A stretch of 64,000 nucleotides of DNA, taken from positions 310,001-374,000 of the forward strand of contig CAWATZ010000024.1 of NCBI GenBank assembly GCA_963784995.1. Direction: 5' to 3'. Of the stretch, positions 53,218 to 62,474 are shown piece after piece. A model generated the notes under the pieces. That model saw only the letters and a program-made list of their open reading frames with translations. It searched no databases and had not been told where the DNA came from. Position 1 is the stretch's first letter, and the number at the start of each line of letters is the position of its first letter. Position numbers and translations under genes: made by a program. The stretch is from CAWATZ01 sp963784995 (GTDB lineage: Bacteria; Planctomycetota; Planctomycetia; Gemmatales; Gemmataceae).

Positions 53218-56028
53218 ATGCCTGCGTTGTGGATTGTCGCCCTGTTCCTGGTCACGGCCGCGACCTGGCCGGCGAGCTTGGCCGCCGCCGAGCCCGCTCC
53301 ATCGTTTCAGAAGCAGGTCGCTCCTCTGCTGACCGCACGCTGTCTCCGCTGTCACAGCGGCAGCAAATCCAAGGGCGACCTCGATCTGACCGCGCGTCAG
53401 GCCCTGCTCAAAGGCGGCAAGACTGGACCCGCCCTCGTGCCGGGCAAGCCGGCCGACAGCCTGCTGTTCCAGCGCGTCCGCGACCAGGAGATGCCGCCCA
53501 GCGGCAAACCGCTCACCGAATCGGAGCGGCAACTGCTCCACGACTGGATCGCCGCCGGCGCTCAATGGGAAGGGCCGGCGCTGTCGCCTCCCCGGACAGA
53601 GGAGCTGCGAGCTGGCCGGGATTGGTGGTCGTTCCGGCCGATCAAGCGGCCGCAAGTCCCGGACGTGTCGCCCAAGGCCTGGGTCCGCAATCCCATCGAT
53701 GCTTTCGTGCTGGCTCAGTTACAGGCGCACCGCCTGGCACCCGCCGAGGAAGCGAACCGCCGGACCTACGTCCGTCGCGTCACACTCGATCTGATCGGCT
53801 TGCTGCCGACGCCGGAAGAGGTGGAAGCGTTCGTCAACGACAGGTCGGCGGACGCTTACGAGAAGCTGGTTGATCGCTTGCTGGCGTCGCCGCACCACGG
53901 CGAGCGCTGGGGCCAGCACTGGCTCGACGTGGCCCGCTTTGCCGAAAGCTCCGGCTACGAGAACAACGTGCCTCGGGAGAACGCCTACCACTACCGCGAT
54001 TACGTCATCCGCTCCTTTAACGAGGACAAGCCCTATGACCGCTTTGTCCGAGAGCAGCTGGCGGGGGACGCCGTGGCCAACGGCGATCCGCTGGTGGACT
54101 CGGCCACCGGGTTCCTGGTGGCCGGGCCGACCGATCTGAACGTCACGCAAATCCCGGCGGCCGTCTTGCAGCAGCGCATGAACGATCTGGACGACATGGT
54201 TTCGACGATGGGCTCGGCGTTCCTGGGCCTGACCGTCAACTGTGCCCGCTGCCACGACCACAAGTTCGACCCGATCACGCAGAAGGACTATTACGGTTTG
54301 CAGGCCGTCCTGGCGGGGGTTCGCCATGATGAGCGGCCCTTGCACGACCAAGGGTACGAGCAGCGCCGGCGTGAAACGGAGATGATCCAGACCGAGCTGG
54401 CGACCCTGTACCGCAAGCTCGACAGTCGGGAACCGCTGGCAGGCGAGCGCGGTTCGCCGCCCCGGCGTCCGCCGGTTAATTCCCGGCGCAACGTGGAACG
54501 CTTCGCCCCGGTCGGGGCTCGCTTCGTGCGCATGTCGATCTCGGCCACAGTCCTGAACGACCCGCCGGGCCTGGACGAGTTCGAGGTGTACTCGACCGAT
54601 CCAGCGCCCCGCAACGTGGCCCTGGCCACCGCCGGGGCCACGGAGGCGGCTTCCTCGCGGATGGGCGAGCGAGCGCGCATCAAGTACCTCAACGACAGCC
54701 GTTTCGGCGACAACCTCAGCTGGGCCTCTGGCTCCGCCGGCACCGGTTGGGTCATGATCGAGCTGCCCCAAAGCGGGACCATCGAGCGCGTAGTCTGGGG
54801 CCGGGACCGGGAAGGGACACGCTTCAACCGACTCGCCTCGGAGTACGCAATCGAAGTCTCGACGGACGGCAAGGAATGGAAGGCGGTGGCCGGCTCGTGG
54901 GATCGGCTGCCGCTGCCCAGGCAAGGCAACAAGCCGGTGCCTCCGCCACCACTCGAAAGCGAGACGGACACGCCGGAAGTGAAGGAATGGCTAGCCCAGG
55001 TCAAGCGTCTGGAGGCGCGCCTGGCCGAGCTGCTGCAAGGACCGACAGTGTACGCTGGCTCCTTCCGGCGGCCGGGGCCAACGCACGTCCTCAAGGCGGG
55101 CGATCCGATGGTGCCCCTTGAGGAGGTTGGCCCCTCGGCCATCCGCGTGTTGGGGCGCCCGCTGGCGGCGGGTCGGCAGAAGCCGGAACAGCAGCGCCGG
55201 CTCGCTCTCGCCGATTACCTCACGGATGAGCGGAATCCGCTGCCGGACCGTGTTCTGGTCAATCGCCTCTGGCACTATCACTTCGGTCAGGGTCTGGTCC
55301 GCACTCCCAGTGACTTCGGCTTCAATGGCGATCGTCCCTCGCACCCGGAGCTGCTGGACTGGCTGGCGACCGAGTTCCGGGCCAACGGCCGGCGACTGAA
55401 GCCGTTGCATCGGTTGATCGTGCTGTCCAGCGCCTATCGCCAGGCGACCCAGCCCAACGCCCACGCCCAGGCGATCGACAGCGGCTGCCGCTTGGTGTGG
55501 CGATTTCCGCCGCGCCGGCTGGAAGCAGAGGCGATCCGTGATTGTCTCCTCCAGGTCAGCGGCACTCTGGATACCCGGATGGGCGGTCCCGGATACAAGC
55601 TCTGGATCTATCCGCCGGCTGGCGTGGTTCAGTACAGGCCCAAGGAAACGCTGGGGCCGGAGGAGTTCCGGCGGATGGTCTACCAGTTTCGGCCGCGCAT
55701 TCACCGGGACGCGACGTTTGGCGCCTTCGACTGCCCCGACGCCTCTCTGCCCGCGCCACGGCGTACGGTTTCGACCACGGCGTTGCAGGCGCTCAACCTG
55801 CTGAACAGTCCGTTTGTCCTGGATCAGAGCGAACGCCTGGCCCAGCGGCTGGCGAGAGAGGCGGGGAAGGAGGCCAGCGCTCAGGTGCGTCGGGCGTTCG
55901 CGCTTGCTTTTGGACGGGAGCCGACACGGGTAGAGCAAGAGGCGTCCGTGGCCCTTGTCCAGAGGCATGGGCTGACCGTGTTCTGTCGCACGCTGTTCAA
56001 CGCCAACGAGTTCGCGTACCTGCCGTAG
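53218..56028 (+). CDS. PSCyt1/PSCyt2 (DUF1549)/PSD1 (DUF1553) planctomycete cytochrome protein
   Basis: A 936-residue exported protein: signal peptide (MPALWIVALFLVTAATWPAS), then cytochrome-like PSCyt1 with the heme motif CLRCH (residues 42-46), PSCyt2/DUF1549 with RRVTLDLIGLLPTPEEVEAF and a second CARCH (342-346), a discoidin-like insert (about 420-560, FVRMSISATV and EYAIEVSTDGKEWKAV) and PSD1/DUF1553 (FNGDRPSHPELLDWLATEF, NLLNSPFVLDQSERLAQRLA). ATG 53218 follows AGGAGAAG. It is adjacent to a DUF1501 gene, the usual planctomycete pair; their joint function is unknown but is thought to involve exported polysaccharide or sulfated-polymer metabolism. Confidence 0.92.
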   Translation: MPALWIVALFLVTAATWPASLAAAEPAPSFQKQVAPLLTARCLRCHSGSKSKGDLDLTARQALLKGGKTGPALVPGKPADSLLFQRVRDQEMPPSGKPLTESERQLLHDWIAAGAQWEGPALSPPRTEELRAGRDWWSFRPIKRPQVPDVSPKAWVRNPIDAFVLAQLQAHRLAPAEEANRRTYVRRVTLDLIGLLPTPEEVEAFVNDRSADAYEKLVDRLLASPHHGERWGQHWLDVARFAESSGYENNVPRENAYHYRDYVIRSFNEDKPYDRFVREQLAGDAVANGDPLVDSATGFLVAGPTDLNVTQIPAAVLQQRMNDLDDMVSTMGSAFLGLTVNCARCHDHKFDPITQKDYYGLQAVLAGVRHDERPLHDQGYEQRRRETEMIQTELATLYRKLDSREPLAGERGSPPRRPPVNSRRNVERFAPVGARFVRMSISATVLNDPPGLDEFEVYSTDPAPRNVALATAGATEAASSRMGERARIKYLNDSRFGDNLSWASGSAGTGWVMIELPQSGTIERVVWGRDREGTRFNRLASEYAIEVSTDGKEWKAVAGSWDRLPLPRQGNKPVPPPPLESETDTPEVKEWLAQVKRLEARLAELLQGPTVYAGSFRRPGPTHVLKAGDPMVPLEEVGPSAIRVLGRPLAAGRQKPEQQRRLALADYLTDERNPLPDRVLVNRLWHYHFGQGLVRTPSDFGFNGDRPSHPELLDWLATEFRANGRRLKPLHRLIVLSSAYRQATQPNAHAQAIDSGCRLVWRFPPRRLEAEAIRDCLLQVSGTLDTRMGGPGYKLWIYPPAGVVQYRPKETLGPEEFRRMVYQFRPRIHRDATFGAFDCPDASLPAPRRTVSTTALQALNLLNSPFVLDQSERLAQRLAREAGKEASAQVRRAFALAFGREPTRVEQEASVALVQRHGLTVFCRTLFNANEFAYLP

Positions 56029-56049
56029 TGTGGGCCGAGGAGTCTTCTG

Positions 56050-57489
56050 ATGATCAATCGCCGCGATTTGCTCGCCGACCTGGGCACTGGCCTGGCAGGC
56101 ATCGCCCTGGCCACCCTTCTGGCCGACCACAGCGCTCGCGCCGCCGAGCCGATCCGCCCGGCCATCATCCCAGCCTCGCCGCTCGCACCTCGGCCACCGC
56201 ATCATCCCGCCAGGGCCAGGCGGGTGCTGTACGTCTACTGCGCCGGCGCCTGCAGCCAGATCGATACCTGGGATTACAAACCGGAGCTGATCGAGCGGCA
56301 CGAGCAGCCCATGCCGGGCGGCGACAAGATCATCACGCACCTGGGCGCCCAGGGCAACCTGATCAAGAGCCCCTATCCCTTCCGGCCGCGCGGTCAGAGC
56401 GGCAAGTACGTCTCGGACCTGCTGCCACACCTGGCGGAGCTGGCCGACGAGATGTGTTTCGTCCACTCGATGACCGCGAGGGCCAGCAGCCACGGACCGG
56501 GCGAGGCCCAGATCACCACGGGTTTCACGATGGAGGGCTATCCCAGTGCCGGGGCCTGGGTCAGTTACGCCCTGGGCAGCGAGCAGCAGAACCTGCCTGC
56601 CTTCGTCGCCATTCCCGACATGCGCGGCACCCCGCAGATCGGACCGGCCGCGTGGAACAACGGCTTTCTCCCCGCCCTGTTTCAGGGCACCGCCTTCAAC
56701 GCCGACAAGCCGATCACCAACCTGACGCCATCCCGTGCGATCGCCGCCAGCGCGGAGGACGCCGGCAGAGACCTGCTGAAGCTGCTCAACGACGAGCATC
56801 TCAAACGCAATCCTGGCGAGTCCGAACTCAGCGCTCGCATTGCCTCCTATGAGCTTGCCGCCCGGCTGCAGCTGAGCGCCCCCGAAGTAAGCGACCTGTC
56901 GCGGGAAAGCAAGGAGACGCAGGATCTATACGGAGTCAACGACACCAATCCCCTGCTGGCCGGGTTTGCCAGGAACTGCTTGCTGGCCCGCCGTCTGCTG
57001 GAGCGCGGCGTTCGCTTTGTTCAACTCATCAACGGTGCTTATGCGTCGATGCCGGGGCGCCTGAACTGGGATTGCCACCTGACCCTCAAGAGCGACTACG
57101 ATCGCCACGGCCCGATCCTCGATCGGCCGCTGGCAGGGTTGCTGCGCGACCTCAAGCGGCGCGGCCTGCTGGAGGACACGCTGGTCGTCTGGACCACCGA
57201 GTTTGGCCGGATGCCGACGTTTCAGGCGCGGACGCAGGGCCGGGACCACAATCCCCGGGGCTTCACCGTCTGGTTCGCGGGGGCTGGCGTCAAGAAAGGC
57301 TTCAGCTACGGGGCCACCGATGAGTTCGGCTACCAGGCGGTCGAAAAGGTCGCGACCATTTACGACTTCCACGCCACGCTGCTGCACCTGCTCGGCCTCG
57401 ATCACGAACGGCTCAGCTATTACCACAACGGCATCGAGCGCCGACTGACCGACGTGCATGGCCAGGTGCTGCGGGGAGTGCTGGCGTGA
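56050..57489 (+). CDS. DUF1501 family protein, partner of the PSD1 protein
   Basis: The 479-residue exported protein has a Tat signal (MINRRDLLADLGTGLAGIAL) and the DUF1501 sulfatase-like fold: RVLYVYCAGACSQIDTWDYK, CFVHSMTARASSHGPGEAQI, GFARNCLLARRLLERGVRFV, WDCHLTL, VVWTTEFGRMPTFQ, GRDHNPRGFTVWFAGAGVKK. ATG 56050 begins 22 bases after the PSD1 stop, so both are in one operon. A palindromic element follows. Confidence 0.92.
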   Translation: MINRRDLLADLGTGLAGIALATLLADHSARAAEPIRPAIIPASPLAPRPPHHPARARRVLYVYCAGACSQIDTWDYKPELIERHEQPMPGGDKIITHLGAQGNLIKSPYPFRPRGQSGKYVSDLLPHLAELADEMCFVHSMTARASSHGPGEAQITTGFTMEGYPSAGAWVSYALGSEQQNLPAFVAIPDMRGTPQIGPAAWNNGFLPALFQGTAFNADKPITNLTPSRAIAASAEDAGRDLLKLLNDEHLKRNPGESELSARIASYELAARLQLSAPEVSDLSRESKETQDLYGVNDTNPLLAGFARNCLLARRLLERGVRFVQLINGAYASMPGRLNWDCHLTLKSDYDRHGPILDRPLAGLLRDLKRRGLLEDTLVVWTTEFGRMPTFQARTQGRDHNPRGFTVWFAGAGVKKGFSYGATDEFGYQAVEKVATIYDFHATLLHLLGLDHERLSYYHNGIERRLTDVHGQVLRGVLA

Positions 57490-57514
57490 TTCTCTGAAGG
57501 CCGGTGTCGTGAGG

Positions 57515-57564
57515 ACGAGGCTCTTGCCGAGCCGGGAGGGCACAAGGCTCGGCGGGAGCCTCGT
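57515..57564. repeat. palindromic element, family D
   Basis: ACGAGGCTCTTGCCGAGCC (57515-57533) and its near complement at 57546-57564, with GGGAGGGCACAA between. Located between the DUF1501 gene and the kinase-WD40 gene. Confidence 0.8.
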
Positions 57565-57709
57565 GAGGGAAGTTCCCGAGAATGTGGTGGCATTCGTGGC
57601 CCACCCTGGGATAATGGCCTGTTCTCTTCTCAACCCCAGGACGACCGGAGAGGTCGCACTGCGGCCCAACGCCGCCCGCGGCCCCCGGCTACTTGAAGGA
57701 TGGTGAACG

Positions 57710-60700
57710 ATGCCAGCGCCCAGCGCCTACGACCCGTTGCGGACCACCGACCACGCCCCGGCTCCGGAACCAGAGGTGCCCGCCCCAGAGATCGGCGAAG
57801 CGTCCTCGTCTCCCGCCGGCAAGACCACCGTCACGCACCATCCCAAAGGGGTCGCGGAGTCACAGGACGGCTCCGCGACCGCCCCTGCCGAGCCAGAACC
57901 CCCGTCCATCCCCGGCTACGAAATCGAGGGCGTGCTCGGCCGCGGCGGCATGGGTGTCGTGTACAAGGCCCGGCACCTGGCCCTCAAGCGGACGGTGGCC
58001 CTGAAGATGATTCGGGCCGGCCACGCCGGTTCCCAGGACCTGGCCCGCTTTCGGGTCGAGGCCGAAGCGGTGGCGCGCTTGCAGCACCCCAACATCGTGC
58101 AAATCCACGAAGTGGGCGCAGCCGAGGGCCACCCCTACTGCGCCCTGGAGTTTGTCGCGGGCGGCAGCCTGGCCCAGCGGCTTCTGGGCCGGCCCTTGCC
58201 CGCCCGGGAATCGGCCCGCCTGGTCGAGGCGTTGGCGCTGGCGATGCAACTGGCGCACAGCCGCAACGTGGTGCATCGCGACCTGAAGCCGGCCAACGTG
58301 CTGCTGGCGGCCGACAGCACGCCCAAGGTCACCGATTTTGGCCTGGCCCGGCAGACGGACAGCGACAGCGGCGAGACGCAAGCCGGGACGGTGATGGGCA
58401 CGCCCAGTTACATGGCCCCGGAGCAGGCCTCGGGCCGCGCCCATGAGGCCGGTCCTGCCGCGGACGTCTACGCGCTGGGCGCCATCCTGTATGCGTGCCT
58501 GACGGGCAGGCCGCCGTTCCAGGGCAAGACCGTGGTGGAGACGCTGGACCAGGTGCGAACGCAGGAGCCGGCGCCGCCGTCACGCTGGCGCTCCGGTGTG
58601 CCGCTGGACCTGGAGACGATCTGCCTGAAGTGCCTGCGGAAGGAGCCGGAGCGGCGTTACTCGAGCGCTCGAGCGCTGGCGGAGGATCTGCGCCGCTGGC
58701 AGGCGGGCGAGCCGATCGCGGCGCGGCCGGTGGGAACGTGGGAGCGCTGCTGGAAATGGACGAAGCGTCGCCCGGCCGTGGCGGCACTCTCGGCTGCGGT
58801 GTTCATGGTGCTTGTTGCGGGAATCGGGGGAGTCACCTGGCAATGGCAGGAGGCGGTTGCTCAAAAGAACAATGCCGAGGTGCAAACCGGCCTCGCCCAG
58901 GGCCAGACACTCATCGCCGAGGGGGAGACGGAGAAGGCGAAAAAGGCCGAAACGGAGGCGAAGAAAAGCGCCCTGGAGGAAGCCAAGGCCAAGGTAGAGG
59001 CCCAAAACGAGACCCGGCGAGCCGAGGACCAGACCCTGCGAGCCAATACGGCCTTTTACGCCTCCCAGCTCGACCTGACCCGTCGCCAGTTGCGCGATGG
59101 TGATTACGTCGAGGCGCAGGGCCGGCTCGACGCCTGCCGGTGGGACTTGCGAGGCTGGGAACATGACTACCTACAGGCCCTGCTGCGGCGGTGCGCCCAA
59201 ACACTTTACGGCCACACTAACAATGTCCTCAAGGCCGTGTTCAGTCCCGACGGACGCCGCGTCGCCAGCGCATCCTTCGACGGGACGGTGCGCGTCTGGG
59301 ACCTGGCCACGGGAGTGGAAACGCTCGTGCTGCGGGGGCATCGCGGCGGGGTCCGCGACGTTGCGTATCATCCTGACGGCAAATGGCTGGTCAGCGCTTC
59401 CCTGGATGGCACTCTGAAACTTTGGGACGCCAGCAACGGGCGAGTCCTTCGCACGCTGCAAGGTCATCGCGGTCAGGTACTCGGCGTCGCTTTCAGTCCC
59501 GACGGCGGGTTGATCGCCTCCGCCTCCGCCGATGGGACCATCAAGCTGTGGGACGCCAATACCGGGAAGGACCGGCTCACGCTTCAAGGACACAAGGAGC
59601 CCGTGCTGTCGGTGGCGTTCAGTCCCGACGGCCTGCGTCTCGCCAGCTCCTCGATGGACAAGACCGCCAAGGTGTGGGACGTCAAGACGGGTCAGGAGAT
59701 CCTCACACTCATGGGTCACACGGATGCGGTGTACGCGGTAGCGTTTCGACCCGACGGAAAGCGCCTGGCTACGGGAGGGGGGACGGAGGACTCGACGGTG
59801 CGGATGTGGGACGCGGAGAACGGCAAGGAGCTTTTCGTCCTCCAGGCTCGGAGGGGGAAGTTGGGAAATGCGTTGTTCGGCGGCGTAGCCTTCAGTCCGG
59901 AGGGCCGGCGCCTGGCTGCTGCTGGGTTCTTTGAATCGGCCATGATGTGGGATGCGGATAACGGCAAAGAACTCCTTGTGATTCAGCCACATACCTCCCA
60001 GACTCTCTACAGCATCGCCTTCAGTCCGGACGGGCAGACGTTGGTCTGTGCCAATTACAGCGGGCGTGGGGAAGTGCAGTTATACGACATCGGTCCGATG
60101 GAAGAGTCATCCCCTGTGCAGAAAGGCGCGGCGCTCCCGGTGCCAGTCCAATCGGCGACCTTAAGCGCGGATGGTCAACGGGTGATTAAAGCGTCTGAGG
60201 AAACCCAACTTGCCATGTACGATTCCGCCACGGGCCGGAAAAAGCAAGTCTGGGAGGGCTTCCAGTCCGGGATAGGGTTCTCACCGGTAAGCTCCGACTT
60301 GAGCCGCTTGGCGTACGTCGTCCTCCCCGAGAGGCACACAGTGCAAGTCCACGATCTGACGCGAGAGAGGGAAGTACTCACACTGAAAAAAGCTGAGTGT
60401 AAATTTGGGAATCTGGTATTCCGTTCGGACGGCAAACGCCTGGCAACTTCCTCGACCACCGGGGACCAGCAGTCTAGCGTCGCTGTATTGACCGTGTGGG
60501 ACACAGACGTGGGTCGAGAGGTCTTTACCATCCAGTTCAACAAGGTGACACTCATCAATCCCGTGGTCTTCAGCGCCGACGGCAAGCGCATCGCCGCGAG
60601 CTGCGGCTCGACGCCACAAAGTGGGGACGCCTTGCCTCAGGTACTGCTCAAGGTCTTTGATGCCGAAACCGGACGAGAATTACACACCTTGTCGGCAGCA

Positions 60701-60994
60701 GGAACCGGCCCGGTATTCAGCCCGGATGGCCGACTCCTGGCCGCTTTTCTAGCCTCAACCCGGACGGTGAAGATTTGGGAGGTCCAGAGTGGTAAGGAGA
60801 TGCAAGTGCTGACCGGAGGCGGCGGCCCGCTGCACTTCAGCAAAGAGGGCAACCACCTGTTTGCCCTTGGTACGGGACAGGCCTGGGAAGTGGAGACAGG
60901 TAAGCCACTCCCCCATCTTCGGTTACCGGGGTCACCGGTTGGTCGTTATCATCCACGGATAGGGTTTAATGTCACCGTTCACGGCGTCATCTGA
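57710..60994 (+). CDS. Ser/Thr kinase-WD40 protein, N-terminal part, cut by an IS element
   Basis: As read here the frame gives 1094 residues. A Pro/Ala-rich head leads to a kinase domain (LGRGGMGVV, K99 in VALKMI, HRD from H189, DFGLARQTD, MAPEQASGR), one membrane helix (about 357-376), a coiled coil (AEGETEKAKKAETEAKKSAL) and WD40 repeats starting near residue 490 (HTNNVLKAVFSPDGRRVASA, TVRVWDLATG and so on). At 60971 an IS66-like element begins, and the last eight residues (VTVHGVI) are IS-derived. Removing the IS and one 8-base duplication joins this frame to the WD40 frame at 62475. The native protein would exceed 1600 residues. WD40 propellers on such kinases are thought to be periplasmic sensors. 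Confidence 0.9.
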   Translation: MPAPSAYDPLRTTDHAPAPEPEVPAPEIGEASSSPAGKTTVTHHPKGVAESQDGSATAPAEPEPPSIPGYEIEGVLGRGGMGVVYKARHLALKRTVALKMIRAGHAGSQDLARFRVEAEAVARLQHPNIVQIHEVGAAEGHPYCALEFVAGGSLAQRLLGRPLPARESARLVEALALAMQLAHSRNVVHRDLKPANVLLAADSTPKVTDFGLARQTDSDSGETQAGTVMGTPSYMAPEQASGRAHEAGPAADVYALGAILYACLTGRPPFQGKTVVETLDQVRTQEPAPPSRWRSGVPLDLETICLKCLRKEPERRYSSARALAEDLRRWQAGEPIAARPVGTWERCWKWTKRRPAVAALSAAVFMVLVAGIGGVTWQWQEAVAQKNNAEVQTGLAQGQTLIAEGETEKAKKAETEAKKSALEEAKAKVEAQNETRRAEDQTLRANTAFYASQLDLTRRQLRDGDYVEAQGRLDACRWDLRGWEHDYLQALLRRCAQTLYGHTNNVLKAVFSPDGRRVASASFDGTVRVWDLATGVETLVLRGHRGGVRDVAYHPDGKWLVSASLDGTLKLWDASNGRVLRTLQGHRGQVLGVAFSPDGGLIASASADGTIKLWDANTGKDRLTLQGHKEPVLSVAFSPDGLRLASSSMDKTAKVWDVKTGQEILTLMGHTDAVYAVAFRPDGKRLATGGGTEDSTVRMWDAENGKELFVLQARRGKLGNALFGGVAFSPEGRRLAAAGFFESAMMWDADNGKELLVIQPHTSQTLYSIAFSPDGQTLVCANYSGRGEVQLYDIGPMEESSPVQKGAALPVPVQSATLSADGQRVIKASEETQLAMYDSATGRKKQVWEGFQSGIGFSPVSSDLSRLAYVVLPERHTVQVHDLTREREVLTLKKAECKFGNLVFRSDGKRLATSSTTGDQQSSVAVLTVWDTDVGREVFTIQFNKVTLINPVVFSADGKRIAASCGSTPQSGDALPQVLLKVFDAETGRELHTLSAAGTGPVFSPDGRLLAAFLASTRTVKIWEVQSGKEMQVLTGGGGPLHFSKEGNHLFALGTGQAWEVETGKPLPHLRLPGSPVGRYHPRIGFNVTVHGVI
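60963..60970. repeat. target-site duplication, left copy
   Basis: GGTTTAAT, repeated at 62467-62474 on the other side of the IS66-like element. Confidence 0.75.
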
Positions 60995-62466
60995 GTGCGG
61001 CCAGTGGTAATGAGTGGCACTCGGCGCGTGCGAGAACCCGGACCAAGGCGTTCCCCCGGTTTCGAGGTCTTTCGCCTCTGGCCTGCGCCTTCTGCCGCGC
61101 GAGCACTCCTGGTTTGCTTGTTCGGGCTGGCCGCTTGAGCCGCTCCGCATTTCCCGGTCGTGTGGACCTTGCGTCGGATTGCTCGGGCTGGCCGCTGTCG
61201 GACTCTGGTCAACCTTCTGTCAGCAGCGACGGCACACAGCCATCGCCAAAATACGCCTTCACCGCCGCATACAGGAAGTCAAACACGCTTCGGCCCTGCT
61301 GCGTGCAGGTGGCGATCACCGTCCAAATCCGCTCGCACCAACGCTGGCCGGCCTCGCTGCCGCGTGCCCTGGGTGATGTGCCGGTCGATCACCACAAAGC
61401 GGATCGCCCGCTCGGCCAGGTTGTTCGTCGGTTCCACTCCGGGCGTCGTCACGAACGTGAAATAGCTCTGGCCGTGCGTTTGCAACCGCTTGGCCATTGC
61501 CTGGGCGTGGCGACTGTTAGGTACGTTCTGCTGGCCTGCTTGCAGCACACCCTCGCGGGCCGCCGCCAACCGCGTCTGAAACTCCGGGACGGCCAACTGC
61601 TCACGCTGGTGGATCACCCCAAACAGGGCCCGCAACGCATCACGCAAGCGTGTGCCATAGGCCTGCTCCTTCGGACCCGGCAAGCTCATCAGGAACTTCA
61701 CGTCGCGAATCAGATGCGCCAGACAAAACTGCAACGTCACGTCGAACTCACGCATGTAGCGGCGGTAGGCGCTGAAGCAATCACAGCCCAGCACCCCATC
61801 GAATTCCTTGCCCAGCACCGCGATGAGCACGTCGCCGGAGCGATGCGGATCGATCTTGAACAGCGTGTACAGACTGGCTCGGAAGCACCACGTCCACAGC
61901 CGCTGGCCGTTGTCCTTGTGCCCCGTCTCGTCCACGTTGAGCACTGCTTCTGCCGGGAGAGCTTCGAGCAACTCCTGGTAGGGATCCTCCAACGCCACGC
62001 AGACCTTGCCGATGATCTTGCGCAACTGCCCGCGTGAGATGGTGACGCCGACCACGTCGCGGAGGAACTTGCGCACCGTGGAGAAGGAGGCGTGGCAGAA
62101 GCCCTTGAGGTAGGCGATCAGGGTGGTCAGCCGCGGGCCCACCAGGCCTCCTGTGGCGATGGGCTGTGGCAGGGCCGCCTTGTAGGACCGTGCGCAGTGA
62201 GCGCACCAGTATTCGGGGCAGGTGTGCTGCTGAACGGTCACCTGGGCCGGCTCGACATCGACTTGCTGCACGACCAGAGCCAGGCCACCGTTCAGACGCA
62301 GTGGGCCGCCGCAGCAAGGACAACCGGTCAGAGGGTGTTCAAAGAACTGCTGGACTTGCTCCGGGGGGAACAGGGCGCGTTCGTGCTTGGCATGGCCGGG
62401 TTGGCCGCCAGGCTGGCGTTTGTCCTGCCCGGGAGGCGGAGGTGGCAGGGGCGGCTTGACGATGTC
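60971..62466. mobile_element. IS66-family insertion sequence within a kinase-WD40 gene
   Basis: The 1496-base element is bounded by an 8-base direct repeat GGTTTAAT, the duplication length of IS66. Its ends are weak inverted repeats (GTCACCGTTCAC left; GACATCGTCAAG read inward from the right). Excising it with one duplication restores the WD40 frame (IGFN-GRQFLTT). It holds one transposase gene and a left region of about 240 bases with a repeated TCGGGCTGGCCGCT. No TnpA or TnpB, as in the single-ORF (ISBst12-type) branch. Confidence 0.8.
61279..62271 (-). CDS. IS66-family transposase, probably defective
   Basis: The protein-like frame is open from the right end of the element (62466) to 61279; it includes, before the GTG at 62271, KRQPGGQPGHAKHERALFPP and a CPCC zinc-like motif typical of TnpC. 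The DDE core shows NVDETGHKDNGQRLWTWCFR, GCDCFSAYRRYM and EPTNNLAERAIRFVVIDRHI. The C-terminus is frameshifted: the expected family end (GQRWCERIWTVIATCTQQGR, then FDFLYAAVKAYF) continues in the +1 frame to the stop at 61209. No normal start codon or first 70-100 residues are present. It looks non-functional unless helped in trans. Confidence 0.85.
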   Translation of the reverse strand: MQQVDVEPAQVTVQQHTCPEYWCAHCARSYKAALPQPIATGGLVGPRLTTLIAYLKGFCHASFSTVRKFLRDVVGVTISRGQLRKIIGKVCVALEDPYQELLEALPAEAVLNVDETGHKDNGQRLWTWCFRASLYTLFKIDPHRSGDVLIAVLGKEFDGVLGCDCFSAYRRYMREFDVTLQFCLAHLIRDVKFLMSLPGPKEQAYGTRLRDALRALFGVIHQREQLAVPEFQTRLAAAREGVLQAGQQNVPNSRHAQAMAKRLQTHGQSYFTFVTTPGVEPTNNLAERAIRFVVIDRHITQGTRQRGRPALVRADLDGDRHLHAAGPKRV

Positions 62467-62474
62467 GGTTTAAT

